Shown: positions 25,207-34,545, counted from the stretch's first letter. The stretch is DNA of 64,000 nt from CAUZIZ01 sp965218775 (GCA_965218775.1 CBDCLS010000004.1:806001-870000), one strand, 5' to 3'. Translations and numbers: made by a program. Notes: generated by a model not told the origin, from the letters alone.

Positions 25207-26652
25207 ATGGCAGATCACATCCTGACCGCTGGTGCCGCACGAACTGACATTACTCCACCAGTAGGCTTTCGCTTGGAGGGAATCATGAGCCGAATCGAAC
25301 CCTCCGAGGGAGTCGAATCCCCGCTGTTGGCTCGGGCCCTCATCATCGATGATCATGAGACCAAGATAGTTATCCTGGACTGCGATCTGCTCGGATTCGA
25401 TCTTCCACTGGCCAAGCGGATCCGCGAGGAAATCGCGAACAGGCTTGGGACTGCTCCCTCTCACGTCAGCATCGGCTGCACTCACACCCACAACGGCCCC
25501 TGTACGGTAAGGGGGATACTGGGCGGCGTTCACCACGTCGTCATCGATCAGAGAGAGGTCGAGGCGTTGGACCAATACATCGAGGACCTGGTTAGACGCC
25601 TGGTTGATCTAGCTGCCGAAGCAGACATGAATCGACAGGAAGCCCGCGCCGCGGCGGGAAGAACGGAAGCCCCAATAGCAATCAACCGGGAGGAACTGGA
25701 CCCCAGCGACGGCCGCATCGTAGTGGGCCGCAACCGCGAAGGCACAACCGATCACAGCGTAGACGTGCTGCGTGTCGATGACCTCAGTGGGAATCCGATC
25801 GCCGTGTTGACGAGTTACGCTGCCCATCCGGTCGTGATGGGTCCAGACACTCATCAGCTCAGCCCCGACTATCCGGGTGTGGTTCGCCGTATAGTCGAAA
25901 AGATCACGGGGGCTACCTGTCTCTTCCTGACCGGCGCTGCCGGTAATCAGGCTACCGTTTCCTTCCTTCAAAACGATTGGGGCGAGAAGGAGCGCATGGG
26001 AGGGATTGTCGGCTCCGCCGCCACCAAAGCCTTTTTTGACATCGAGACTCGACCCTATCGGGAGGTTCGGAACCGTGGGAAGTCCCTTGCCAATATCGCC
26101 TTCTATCACAAGGAGTTCCTTGCCATTCGTGGCACGCAATCACTCCAGGTCGCGAATCGTGAGGTCTCGGTTCCACTGCAACCCCTTCCCTCATTGGAGG
26201 AGGCAGAGGCCGAGCTGGTGAAGAGTCGCTCCCGGGTGAAGCAGCTCATTGACAACGGTGCACCCTCAAGAGAAAGCTACCCTGCTCGGATGCTGGAACA
26301 TTGGGCTGAGGGAGTGGTGAACAAGGTCAAGACGGGAATCACTCAGGAGACCCTGACTTTCCCGATTGCCGGCTATCGACTCGACAATTTCGTCCTGGCA
26401 ACCATGCCGGGCGAGCCCTTCGTAGAGATCGGTCTGGCCGTCAAACAGCGTTCACGGGCTCAGCACACTATGTTCGCCGGATACTGCAACGGTGTCCTTG
26501 CCTACTGGCCCACAGACAACACCGTAAGGCGAGGGGGAATGGCCGTAGAAGGCTCGGTGAAGACGTACAACATCTCGGCTCCGCCAGCGGAAGGAACAGC
26601 GGACATCATCGTGGACGAGTTCGGGAAGCTCTTACACGAGTTGGGGTTGTGA
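25207..26652 (+). CDS. Neutral/alkaline ceramidase-like (non-lysosomal) protein
   Basis: 481 residues. AARTDITPPVGF, then IGCTHTHNGP (metal-binding His pair and nucleophile region), TSYAAHPVVMGPDTHQLSPDYPG and FLTGAAGNQATV match the N-terminal catalytic domain of neutral ceramidases, zinc hydrolases that split ceramide into sphingosine and fatty acid. Many environmental bacteria carry shorter versions like this, without the Ig-like C-terminal domain and without a signal peptide, acting on unknown amides. No signal peptide is visible here. It stands alone after the transposon. Confidence 0.85.
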   Translation: MADHILTAGAARTDITPPVGFRLEGIMSRIEPSEGVESPLLARALIIDDHETKIVILDCDLLGFDLPLAKRIREEIANRLGTAPSHVSIGCTHTHNGPCTVRGILGGVHHVVIDQREVEALDQYIEDLVRRLVDLAAEADMNRQEARAAAGRTEAPIAINREELDPSDGRIVVGRNREGTTDHSVDVLRVDDLSGNPIAVLTSYAAHPVVMGPDTHQLSPDYPGVVRRIVEKITGATCLFLTGAAGNQATVSFLQNDWGEKERMGGIVGSAATKAFFDIETRPYREVRNRGKSLANIAFYHKEFLAIRGTQSLQVANREVSVPLQPLPSLEEAEAELVKSRSRVKQLIDNGAPSRESYPARMLEHWAEGVVNKVKTGITQETLTFPIAGYRLDNFVLATMPGEPFVEIGLAVKQRSRAQHTMFAGYCNGVLAYWPTDNTVRRGGMAVEGSVKTYNISAPPAEGTADIIVDEFGKLLHELGL

Positions 26653-26766
26653 CTGCACCAGTGACCATGCTTCGCCTGTTGCCGGCGTGTGCAATCCGAT
26701 CTTCAGCGCGGTATTCTAACGGAGCAGAGCCGACTCACCCCAAGCCTGCAAAAGAAGGTAATCGAT

Positions 26767-26931
26767 ATGGACCGTAGCCAGGTAGCCAACGCGATAAGAG
26801 CTCTGAATTGTGATCTGGAACTCGATGAGTTGACGGAAGAGAACTTCTGCTCCGTCGCTGCGGTAACCGACTTATTGTTGCAAAAGGTAGGCACTGGGAC
26901 TGCCGGGTACAGATCGAGAACATGCACATAA
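26767..26931 (+). pseudogene. Possible acyl-carrier-protein C-terminal fragment
   Basis: The frame reads MDRSQVANAIRALNCDLELDELTEENFCSVAAVTDLLLQK; 'DELTEENF.SVAAV..LL' resembles helices III-IV of stand-alone acyl carrier proteins. The phosphopantetheine-bearing DSL motif and first helices are missing, so it is probably a remnant. Its end overlaps the start of the FG-GAP gene by 10 bp. The identification is weak. Confidence 0.3.
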
Positions 26932-28127
26932 CCAGGATCCTGGCTTCGACCACAGTTTGCCTGATGCTCCTAGGTCTTCCCCTGCGGGCGCAGAATCTGA
27001 AGTTCGAGGAGCACCTGATCTCCAACGACTACACCTATGGCTACGCCATTGCCGCTGCCGACCTGGACGGGGATGGAGATCTGGACATGAGCAGTTCGGA
27101 CTGCACCACCGCTGGCTCTCGTCGGCACAACGACCTCTACTGGTTCGAAAACGACGGCAGCGGTAGATTCCAGCGGCATTCGATCGCCAAAACCGATTGG
27201 CACGGCCGTTTTGAGCGTCACCAATTGAAAGACATGAATGAGGATGGACGTCCCGACCTGGTGGGGATCGACAACTTCTTCGGGGATGTCTTCTGGATCG
27301 AGAATCAGGGCGATCCCAGAAAACTGGAGTCGTGGAAGCGACACCCCATCACCAAAAGTGGCCTGCTCGGCGCCTACGATGTCGCGGTGGTCGACCTGGA
27401 CAAGGACGGGCACCCGGACGTTGCAGCCTCCAGCTGGCGGCTCGGGAATAGCTTCATTTGGTACCGTCATCCCGGCTTCCCGACAGACGAGGAGTGGACC
27501 TCCTACGTCGTAGACGAAGGGCTGGATGAGACCCGGGCCATCCTGGCCGGCGACTTCAACCGAGACGGCCACCCTGATCTACTGGGCACCGCACGAGTGG
27601 CGGGCCTGGTCCTCTGGTACGAAAACAGTGGAAATCCGACTGCGGGTCCCTGGAGAAGACACATCATAGATGCGTCGGGCCGTCCCATGCATGGTTCCCT
27701 GGCCGATATGGATCAGGACGGGGACATCGACGTCCTTATGACAGGGGGGCTGGGTGCGGGAGAGCATCCCAGCAACCATCAGGTCGTCTGGTACGAGAAC
27801 GTCGGCAGTCCGGGACAGGGAGAACGCTGGCTCAAGCACATCATCGACGAGGGATTCTGGGAGGGATTCGAGGTGGTCTCCGCAGACCTCGATCGAGATG
27901 GCGACTTGGAGGTCATAGCTACCGGATTTGGGGATCGGGGACAGATAGCCTGGTACGAAGATTTGGGGGACCGCTGGCAAAAATATCCCCTGAAGAAACG
28001 TTGGATCAAGGCGGTGCAGGTGATCACGCCAGACCTGAACGGCGACGGATGGCCCGACATTGCTGCCGTCAATGAGCGAGGCCTCGAGTTCCGCTGGTGG
28101 AAGAACCTGGGAGTCCAGACAAAGTAG
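26922..28127 (+). CDS. Secreted FG-GAP/VCBS repeat beta-propeller protein
   Basis: 401 residues with a signal peptide (MHITRILASTTVCLMLLGLPLRAQ). About seven repeats follow, each with a calcium-binding Asp-rich loop: DLDGDGDLD, DMNEDGRPD, DLDKDGHPD, DFNRDGHPD, DMDQDGDID, DLDRDGDLE and DLNGDGWPD, with intervening W(Y/F)EN strands. This is the VCBS/FG-GAP type, an integrin-like seven-bladed propeller used for binding or structural roles at the cell surface. No enzymatic domain is visible. The downstream gene is a sialidase-like propeller. Confidence 0.88.
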   Translation: MHITRILASTTVCLMLLGLPLRAQNLKFEEHLISNDYTYGYAIAAADLDGDGDLDMSSSDCTTAGSRRHNDLYWFENDGSGRFQRHSIAKTDWHGRFERHQLKDMNEDGRPDLVGIDNFFGDVFWIENQGDPRKLESWKRHPITKSGLLGAYDVAVVDLDKDGHPDVAASSWRLGNSFIWYRHPGFPTDEEWTSYVVDEGLDETRAILAGDFNRDGHPDLLGTARVAGLVLWYENSGNPTAGPWRRHIIDASGRPMHGSLADMDQDGDIDVLMTGGLGAGEHPSNHQVVWYENVGSPGQGERWLKHIIDEGFWEGFEVVSADLDRDGDLEVIATGFGDRGQIAWYEDLGDRWQKYPLKKRWIKAVQVITPDLNGDGWPDIAAVNERGLEFRWWKNLGVQTK

Positions 28128-28230
28128 CCTGCCCGCCCCTTTCTGAAACCGCTGTCCCTCCGCGGTTGAGCTTGGTTTGACCCCATAGGTGAGTGTAACC
28201 CTCGGTCCAGTAGGGGACAACTGATAGACT

Positions 28231-28257
28231 CTAGTACGCTGTAACACAGCGTACTAG
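28231..28257. repeat. Perfect 12-bp palindrome
   Basis: CTAGTACGCTGT and ACAGCGTACTAG are separated by AAC. No T-run follows on either strand, so it is not a standard terminator. It lies between the FG-GAP and sialidase-like genes and could be an operator or an insertion-element relic. Confidence 0.7.
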
Positions 28258-28329
28258 GGTATTCTCAAGGTTGACAAGCGAGAAGAAGCGAACTACGACC
28301 TTGGCGGTCGAAAAAGAGGAGGGAAGTAC

Positions 28330-29397
28330 ATGGGTAGCAAAACCCCTCAGATCTTCCTGGTCCTTTTAGGTCTGCTGCTCTACGCCGGTGTCGGGAGTCT
28401 CGGCGCCGAATCGATTCCCAGGCAGGGCGGGTATATTGAAGGCAGCTTGATCTACACCTTGGACGCCCGTCCCACACCTCAGTGCCATGCCTCAACCCTC
28501 GTCCAGGTTGATGAGGGTCTAGTAGCAGCCTGGTTCGGTGGAACCCATGAAAAACACCCCGACGTCGGCATCTGGATTTCACGTCGGATTGAGGGCCGAT
28601 GGACGCGACCAACCGAGGTAGCCAACGGCATCCAGAACCCCTCGAACAGCGATGCGCCAGAGCGGTATCCCTGCTGGAATCCCGTTCTGTTTCGTCCCAG
28701 GAACGGTCCTTTGATGCTTTTTTTCAAGGTCGGTCCCAACCCTCAGCAATGGTGGGGGGAAGTGATGATCTCTGAGGATGAGGGAAAGACCTGGAAGGAT
28801 AGAAGTCGGCTGCCCGATGGTGGCATCGGCCCGGTCAAGAACAAACCGATCCAGCTGTCAAATGGGACCGTTCTCTGTGGATCCAGCAGCGAGCACGAAG
28901 GATGGCGAGTCCACTTTGAGATGACCTCGGATCTGGGCAGGACCTGGTCGCGCACCCAGCCAATCAACGACGGAGTCGCGATCAGCGCCATTCAACCGAG
29001 CATCCTGACTTATCCCGGGGGAAGGCTGCAGGCACTCGGCCGAAGCCAACAGGGCCGGATCTGGGAGGCATGGTCGGGTGATTCGGGAAGGACCTGGAGT
29101 GAGATGACGTTGATGGACCTACCGAACCCCAGTGCTGGAACCGATGCTGTCACGCTGCGAGATAAACGGCAGCTCCTGGTCTACAATCACACCCCGAAGG
29201 GAAGATCACCGCTAAACGTTGCAACATCGAGTGATGGCAAGAAATGGAACAGTGCCCTCATCCTGGAGGATCAGCCAGGAGAGTATTCCTATCCGGCAGT
29301 AATCCAGACCAGGGACGGCCTGGTTCACGTCACTTACACCTGGAAGCGGCGGAGTATCAAACACGTCGTGATCGATCCGCGAGAACTCGATCGCTGA
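28330..29397 (+). CDS. Sialidase-like (BNR-repeat) secreted protein
   Basis: 355 residues with a signal peptide (QIFLVLLGLLLYAGVGSLGA). CHASTLVQVDEGLVAAWFGG and HPDVGIWISRRIEGRW match the BNR_2 branch of exo-alpha-sialidase-like six-bladed propellers; Asp-box-like SEDEGKTWKD, SDLGRTWSR and SGDSGRTWSE mark successive blades. Classical sialidases use an Arg triad with Tyr and Glu; I cannot confirm these here, so the substrate may be another sugar. AGAGGAGGG lies upstream of the ATG. MITE copy B begins 27 bp after the stop. Confidence 0.82.
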   Translation: MGSKTPQIFLVLLGLLLYAGVGSLGAESIPRQGGYIEGSLIYTLDARPTPQCHASTLVQVDEGLVAAWFGGTHEKHPDVGIWISRRIEGRWTRPTEVANGIQNPSNSDAPERYPCWNPVLFRPRNGPLMLFFKVGPNPQQWWGEVMISEDEGKTWKDRSRLPDGGIGPVKNKPIQLSNGTVLCGSSSEHEGWRVHFEMTSDLGRTWSRTQPINDGVAISAIQPSILTYPGGRLQALGRSQQGRIWEAWSGDSGRTWSEMTLMDLPNPSAGTDAVTLRDKRQLLVYNHTPKGRSPLNVATSSDGKKWNSALILEDQPGEYSYPAVIQTRDGLVHVTYTWKRRSIKHVVIDPRELDR

Positions 29398-29424
29398 CCC
29401 GGCATAGCCACATACACTCCACCC

Positions 29425-29611
29425 TTAGGGTTCGTTCAAGAATAACTTCGCAGAGTTGGCGCTCAGATTTGCGCCAGATTTGGTCGCGAACGATTGAGCG
29501 AAACCGCGGGCGTAGCCAGGCCTACGTTGAGGCTTTCGCGATTGAGGAGCGGCCGAAGATGGTGTGAAAATGAGATGCCAAAATGCCAAGTTATTTTTGC
29601 GCAGACCCTTA
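29425..29611. mobile_element. 187-bp MITE, copy B (TTA target duplication)
   Basis: Near-identical to 12680-12866 in opposite orientation and the same length. It is flanked by TTA on both sides (CTTAG...CTTAG), a TNA target duplication. Its right end supplies the stop codon of the response-regulator gene: on the minus strand the TAA at 29609-29611 lies in the element boundary. Confidence 0.85.
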
Positions 29612-30953
29612 GGAAAGTCCATGGCGTTTCAGCATGTTGTAGATCGTCTTCTCGCTGACACCAAGACGTCGAGCAGCCTCAGCCTTGTTTCCTTGGCACA
29701 GTTCAAGCGTCTGCGCGACCTCCCGCAAGCGATTCAACTCTTGCCGTGCCGCAAGCGCCCGCTCGTATCTCGGCAGGTAAATCCGTCGGACCGATCTCCG
29801 AACCATCAGTGAAAGCGGTCACACGTTCCAATACGTTTTCCAGTTGGCGTATGTTGCCGGGCCAGTGAAAGCTGTTCAATCGATCCATCGCGGCGTCCGT
29901 GATTTCTGGAGCAACACGGCCCCGGCGATTCGAGATCTCTTGTAGAAGATAGTCGACGAGCAGCTGGATGTCCTCTCGCCTCTCACGTAGCGGTGCAATG
30001 TGAATGGGCAAGACATCCAGCCTGAAGTATAGGTCTTCTCGAAAATGCTTCTCCTGGCAGAGCTCCCTAAGATTACGGTGAGTCGCGGCTATGACTCGGA
30101 CATCTACGGAGATATTCTTGTTGCTGCCGATGCGCTGGAACACTCGATCCTGGAGAACCGTCAAGAGCTTCGGCTGCAGATCCAGAGGCATGTCACCGAC
30201 CTCGTCCAGGAAAAGCGTCCCCTTGTTTGCCATTTCGACTTTGCCTGGACGCTTTTCGTGGGCTCCCGTAAAGGCTCCCTTCTCGTGGCCAAACAGTTCT
30301 GCTTCAACCAGCTCCCGAGGTAGGGCGGTGCAGCTTACAGTTACCAGAGGAGAGTCTCGCCGCGGCCCAGAATCATGTATCATCCGGGCCACCAGACCCT
30401 TCCCGACGCCGCTCTCACCTGTGATCAGAACGGTCGAGTCCAGCTCGGCAACTTTCTGGATCAGATCGAGCACTCGCTGCGCGGCTGGAGACTGACCCAC
30501 AAAGGCAGTCTGAGGCCGAGGCAGACCGATGGCCTGACGCAATTGCCGATTCTCTCTCCTCAAGTTGGAGGCGTTTGAGGCGCGATGAACCAAAGCTACC
30601 AGTTCATCGACGTTGACCGGTTTGGTCAGATAGTCGAAGGCACCGATCTTCATCGCCTGCACAGCACTTCCCACGTCGGCGCTGGCGGTAATCATGATGC
30701 ACTCCGTGTCCGGCTGTTCTTTCTTGATGTGGTCGAGGCATTGGATCCCATCCGGCTCCGGCATCTTCAGATCCAGCAGCGCCACCGCAACATCCTCAGA
30801 CAGACGACTGATGACTTCCTTTCCGTTTCGAGCGACCGCGACCCCGAAACCTTCGTCCTTGAGGCTTTCAGCCAAGACGGAACGCACACTCCAGTCGTCG
30901 TCGGCCACCAGGACGGTGAAACTCGACTCCGCTTTCTCTTGGGCGCCCTGCAT
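29609..30953 (-). pseudogene. NtrC-type sigma-54 response regulator, frameshifted before its HTH
   Basis: The 5' part has a receiver domain (VLVADDDWSVR, phospho-acceptor Asp in LLDLKMPEPDG, conserved KPVN) and an AAA+ sigma-54 activator domain (Walker A GESGVGKG, GAFTGAH loop contacting sigma-54, FLDEVGDMP). That frame ends at 29703 with unrelated residues after TDLPAEIR. The Fis-type DNA-binding helices (CQGNKAEAARRLGVSEKTIY) continue in another frame to 29609, so a one- or two-base indel lies near 29761-29775. Without HTH the product could still activate sigma-54 polymerase but not bind its site; a sequencing error is also possible. It is preceded by its kinase gene by 17 bp. Confidence 0.85.
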
Positions 30954-30970
30954 AGATTGATATCCCGGAT

Positions 30971-32479
30971 CTACTGGATGTCGTTGCTGCTCTGGAGTCG
31001 GAACCAAAAGCGGGCTCCGCCCTGGGGACGGTTCGAAAAACCGATGTCTCCCCCCCAACTCTCGACTACCAGCTTGCAGAAGTATAATCCCAGGCCGGCC
31101 CTACCCTTCCGAGCTCCACTCGAGAACTTTTGAAAAAAGGTCGCAGCCAGCTCTGGTGGCAGTCCGTCTCCCTCATCTTCAACAGTTACCAGACAAGAGC
31201 CACCCTCCCGTCTAAGTCCGATGGTCACTTTGGATCCAGTAGGAGCGTGTCTCAGCGCATTCTCCAAGAGATTGAAAAGAACCCGTTCCAATCTCGATTC
31301 TTCTGCCAGGGCGTTGTATATCTGTCCCCAGTCACCTTCGGGATCGAGCCTCAGTTCAACATTCTCCCTGGAGGCGACCGAAGCCATCATGTTGACCACC
31401 TCCTTGATGACAACAGCCACATCGGGTCTTCGACCATCATCTAGTCCAAACCTGGCCAGAGACGCCACTTCGGCACCGAAGATGTCCAGAATGTCTGCTA
31501 CGAGTCCCTCCAGCCTTGATGAGGCTTTGATCGCGGTGTCGAGGCGCGGCTGCGCTCGTTCACCCAGAGGTTCCCGGCCCAGAAGGTCGAGGCAAGCCCT
31601 GATTCCGGTCAAGGGACCCCTCAGATCATGAACGATGCAATGTAGCAGAATTTCCTTGCTCTGAGTCTCCTGCAGGAGACGCTGATAATCGAGGCTGGTT
31701 CGGCGGGCTCTCTGAAAAAGGGACTGGCGCTCCTCGTAGGCGTGGCCCAGAGAGTCAATCAGCAGAAGCTTGAGGTCTCCTACAGATAGGGCAGTGGCCT
31801 CCAGGTTGTAATCCTGGTCGTCTCCGGAGGCTTCGGTCCAGGGTCCTGACTTCAAATGACCGGAGCCCTGGGTTGTCCAGAACTGCTCAGCGTCCACCAG
31901 AAAATTCTCCAGAAAGGGAACACTACTCTCCAGGCGAATTTTTCCTTGGGGACTCGGTTCAGGGAACGCCAGCTCGTCGTACCAGGGTGGCTTGGTTCCC
32001 ACAAGTCTGTAGCCGCCTCGATCGCAGCGTTCCAGAACGACGATTCCCAGAGCACTCAGAAGATCCTTCAGGATGCTTGCCGCTTTGTCCTCAGATCGCT
32101 TCCCCTCTCGCAGCAGCAGCAGCTCGTTTTGCGCCTGGCTCAGCTGTTGTTGTCGGCGCGCCTCGGAGGTCGCGTCCAAAAGGAGCACCCAGTGATCTTC
32201 CTCGCCAGGGAAGATGTGGAGATCGACGTGAACACCGGAAGCTATTTCGAGGTTCGGCAGGAAGAAGGGTGAGGGAACGGGTGGCAGAAGCCCGGTCAAG
32301 AAGACCAGCTGCGCATCTGCCTTCTGGCCTCGCTCCAGCGCGTTGAACCCATACCCTTGCAATTCGCCGCCATGTTCGACGAGGAGGCCGTCGTCGTCGA
32401 CCAGAAAGTAAGCTGGAGACCGGTTACGCAGGGCCAGAAACTGCCCGAACTCAACTACTGGAGGAGGAATCTCGGTCAT
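30971..32479 (-). CDS. Cytoplasmic hybrid-sensor-type histidine kinase (PAS-like plus HisKA/HATPase)
   Basis: 502 residues with no membrane helices. An N-terminal PAS-like sensor (AYFLVDDDGLLVEHGGELQG ... DHWVLLLDATSEAR) and a coiled coil precede the dimerisation helix with the phosphorylated His (LHCIVHDLRGPLTG). The HATPase_c domain follows: N box NLLENALRHAP, G1 VEDEGDGLPPE, G2 KGRAGLGLYFC. It should phosphorylate the NtrC-type regulator just downstream. Its ATG lies inside the last codons of the GTPase gene (29-bp overlap), with GGAGAG upstream. The overlap and order suggest the GTPase acts on, or senses with, this kinase. Confidence 0.9.
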   Translation of the reverse strand: MTEIPPPVVEFGQFLALRNRSPAYFLVDDDGLLVEHGGELQGYGFNALERGQKADAQLVFLTGLLPPVPSPFFLPNLEIASGVHVDLHIFPGEEDHWVLLLDATSEARRQQQLSQAQNELLLLREGKRSEDKAASILKDLLSALGIVVLERCDRGGYRLVGTKPPWYDELAFPEPSPQGKIRLESSVPFLENFLVDAEQFWTTQGSGHLKSGPWTEASGDDQDYNLEATALSVGDLKLLLIDSLGHAYEERQSLFQRARRTSLDYQRLLQETQSKEILLHCIVHDLRGPLTGIRACLDLLGREPLGERAQPRLDTAIKASSRLEGLVADILDIFGAEVASLARFGLDDGRRPDVAVVIKEVVNMMASVASRENVELRLDPEGDWGQIYNALAEESRLERVLFNLLENALRHAPTGSKVTIGLRREGGSCLVTVEDEGDGLPPELAATFFQKFSSGARKGRAGLGLYFCKLVVESWGGDIGFSNRPQGGARFWFRLQSSNDIQ

Positions 32480-32978
32480 TTCTCTCCAACAGCATATCTG
32501 ACGCCAACCTGGCGAATGCTTCCTCTACACCCATTCCGCTCTTGGCGCTGGTTTTCTGCAGGGCCCATCCCTGGCTGGAAAGCCCATTTACGTCGGCTTC
32601 GACCAAACCCCATTCGGGCTCCAGGTCCGATTTGTTCAGCAGAAGGACGAAGGGCACCACTCCGATTGTTTCCTCGACCAGCTGCTGAAGATGCCGAGCT
32701 CGGTCAAGCGTGACGGGGCGGGTGCCATCGACGACCAGGAAGTACCCAGACGTCCCTCGCAGGTACGAGCGCTGGAGCTCTTGAAACTCATCCTCACCGT
32801 GTAGATCCCACAAGATCAAGGTCAGATCCTGGCGATTCACATTCATGACTTTCTTGTCGATCTTGACGCCTACCGTGGTCTTGTATTTCTCGGAGAAGAT
32901 GCTGTGAACGAAGCGCTGCACCAGGCTCGTCTTGCCCACCGCGAAGGCACCGACCATGCAGATCTTCTTCTGAATCAT
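32451..32978 (-). CDS. Ras/Rab-like small GTPase (prokaryotic Rup/MglA-type)
   Basis: 175 residues. G1 GAFAVGKTS, a switch I Thr in YKTTVGVKID, G3 WDLHGEDEF, G4 NKSD and G5 TSAKSG are all present. The DTAGQE of Ras reads WDLHGED, so the usual catalytic Gln is replaced by Glu. This fits the bacterial Ras-superfamily proteins of unknown function rather than MglA, and no MglB/Roadblock gene is next to it. It would act as a GTP-dependent switch in the cytoplasm. The poly-Ser tail overlaps the kinase start; GGAG precedes its own ATG. Confidence 0.92.
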   Translation of the reverse strand: MIQKKICMVGAFAVGKTSLVQRFVHSIFSEKYKTTVGVKIDKKVMNVNRQDLTLILWDLHGEDEFQELQRSYLRGTSGYFLVVDGTRPVTLDRARHLQQLVEETIGVVPFVLLLNKSDLEPEWGLVEADVNGLSSQGWALQKTSAKSGMGVEEAFARLASDMLLERNDRDSSSSS

Positions 32979-32988
32979 CGAACTCCGG

Positions 32989-33525
32989 TCAAGGACTGCC
33001 TTCCAGGGTAACGTGGAACGAGACTCTACGGTTGCGCCCTCTCTCCTCTTGGCCCGGGTTGGTAGTCAGCGGTTCCGTGAAACCGACTCCGGTCGTTCGA
33101 AGGTACTCGGACGGGACCCCTTCCGTGACCAGCAAGCGAAGAACACTTTGAGCGCGCAGGAGGCTGACTGACAGGTTGGTCTCGGCTGAGCCCTCGTTGT
33201 CTGTGTGTCCTCTGATCTCTATTCGAGCGGTTTTCTCCGCCCTTTTAGCTAGGTTGATCAACTCTTTGACCTTGCCGGCCAGGTTCTCCCACATTTTCGT
33301 CTCCCCTGGAACGAGGTCCCGTGTCCCGAAGGGAAAAGCCAGCGTGAGCTCCTCTATACTTTCACGTATTGGCCCTAACTGACTCAGATCGAGGTCCCTG
33401 ACATCGGAGCGAAACTCGGCAATTCCCGCCCGCGACGAAGGATGAATTTTCTCTAACTCCCAGCATGACTCCGCCAGATCTCCCGGCAACATCCGTGCCA
33501 AACCTGATCCGTTCCTTGTAAACAC
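32989..33525 (-). CDS. OmpA-domain protein, first gene of the GTPase operon
   Basis: 178 residues. The C-terminal half is an OmpA/MotB-like peptidoglycan-binding domain: IEIRGHTDNEGSAETNLSVSLLRAQSV and GVGFTEPLTTN...RGRNRRVSFHV. The N-terminal ~80 residues are charged and helical (IRESIEELTLAF ... KVKELINLAKRAEK). There is no signal peptide, so either the protein is cytosolic, the start is wrong, or an upstream exported part has been lost. A GTG start is assumed; ATG eleven codons later is an alternative. It ends 10 bp before the GTPase and is presumably its partner. Confidence 0.75.
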   Translation of the reverse strand: MFTRNGSGLARMLPGDLAESCWELEKIHPSSRAGIAEFRSDVRDLDLSQLGPIRESIEELTLAFPFGTRDLVPGETKMWENLAGKVKELINLAKRAEKTARIEIRGHTDNEGSAETNLSVSLLRAQSVLRLLVTEGVPSEYLRTTGVGFTEPLTTNPGQEERGRNRRVSFHVTLEGSP

Positions 33526-33601
33526 GGACTAAATACCTTCTGAATAGGGGTTTATGAAAGCTAGGATGGGACTCTTAGCCGGATTTCAATCAGACCGTAG
33601 A

Positions 33602-33616
33602 CTGTAATAATTACAG
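33602..33616. promoter_or_regulatory. Palindrome, possible operator upstream of the GTPase operon
   Basis: CTGTAATAATTACAG is a perfect 7-1-7 inverted repeat, 77 bp before the OmpA-domain gene start. It resembles a dimeric repressor site. The rest of 33526-33789 shows no gene. Confidence 0.35.
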
Positions 33617-33789
33617 AGACGTGAGGTAGATGAAGGTGGAAATCCTACAGTCGCGCACTGGTTTGTGCTGGTCGTTGGCGTGACTGGGGCACCAGGCTCC
33701 TACAAAACGAGGTCGTCCCGTTGGGATTGTCCTCGCCGGTTTCTTGACGGTATCTGAACTACTCAACCCACCGTAGTGACACTGGAACA

Positions 33790-34418
33790 CTAAGAGCTCC
33801 GAAAGGCAAAGGAAAAAAGCTGAGCGTTCTCGAGCCGAAAACGGAGACTGATAGGCTTCCCCTGGAGCTCTGAGAGCTGCTCCTGGCGAGGCCAGTTCAG
33901 GGTGGCCCTAAGGCTATCTCCGCTACGCACTCGAGCGACCCCAGCCCTCGAGGGGTTTTCCGGCTGCGTCGAATTGTGGTCAGGGTTCCACCCTCGCCGG
34001 GGCCGTCCACCGATACGAAGCGATCCAGCTTCCAGCGGGCCAGGCCTATGCTGCCGGTGTGGGTATCGCCCCGGTCCTTCATCACGCCGGCCAGGTGGAG
34101 CTGACCTACGGCGTTGTGTTTGAAAGGGTCGCCCTTCACCGCTCGGAGAGTCCCAACCTCGGGCTTCTCCCATTCGATGCCGTCCGCGCTGACAGCGTAG
34201 AGGGTGGGATACTCAAAGGAGAAATGGTCGCCCCCTTCTCCCAGGTACCACATTTTGAAGACCTTCTCCTCTTCGTCGTAGATGACGTTGCCGTAGATCT
34301 CCAAACGCCATCCTTCCCAGGGTCGGTCTGCCCGGACCACCGGATTGGATGGGTGCTTTTCGGCTGGGTGGAGCGTGAAGCCCACTCCCTGGGATTCTCT
34401 GACCAGGAGCCGATCCAC
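33790..34418 (-). pseudogene. Decayed glycoside-hydrolase-like (GH32/43-type) gene
   Basis: The N-terminal part (VRESQGVGFTLHPAEKHPSNPVV, RPWEGWRLEIYGNVIYDEEE, FKMWYLGEGGDHFSFEYPTLYAVSADGIEWEKP) matches large five-bladed-propeller glycoside-hydrolase-like proteins, normally about 450 residues. After VMKDRGDTHTGSIGLARWKLDRFVSVDGP a large internal segment is missing. The end then continues in another frame (RSGDSLRATLNW, ELQGKPISLRFRLENAQLFSFAF). A deletion and at least one frameshift make it non-functional. The family assignment is from recalled pattern. Confidence 0.7.
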
Positions 34419-34545
34419 GAAGAGCTGCGCCTTGCCACCTACGTTGAATGGGCTTACCGGCCGAGGCTCGAGGCTGCGGAGCGTCGATACAGTATCTTCG
34501 CAGCCAGGACCCGCGCCGGTTGCCAGTCGCTATTTGAGACCCAAT

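Noticed and set aside
28231..28257. Rho-independent terminator
   Set aside because: The palindrome is perfect but lacks a T-run on either side.
32451..32978. MglA of an MglAB polarity system
   Set aside because: Switch II is WDLHGED and no MglB/Roadblock gene is adjacent; the neighbours are OmpA and kinase genes.
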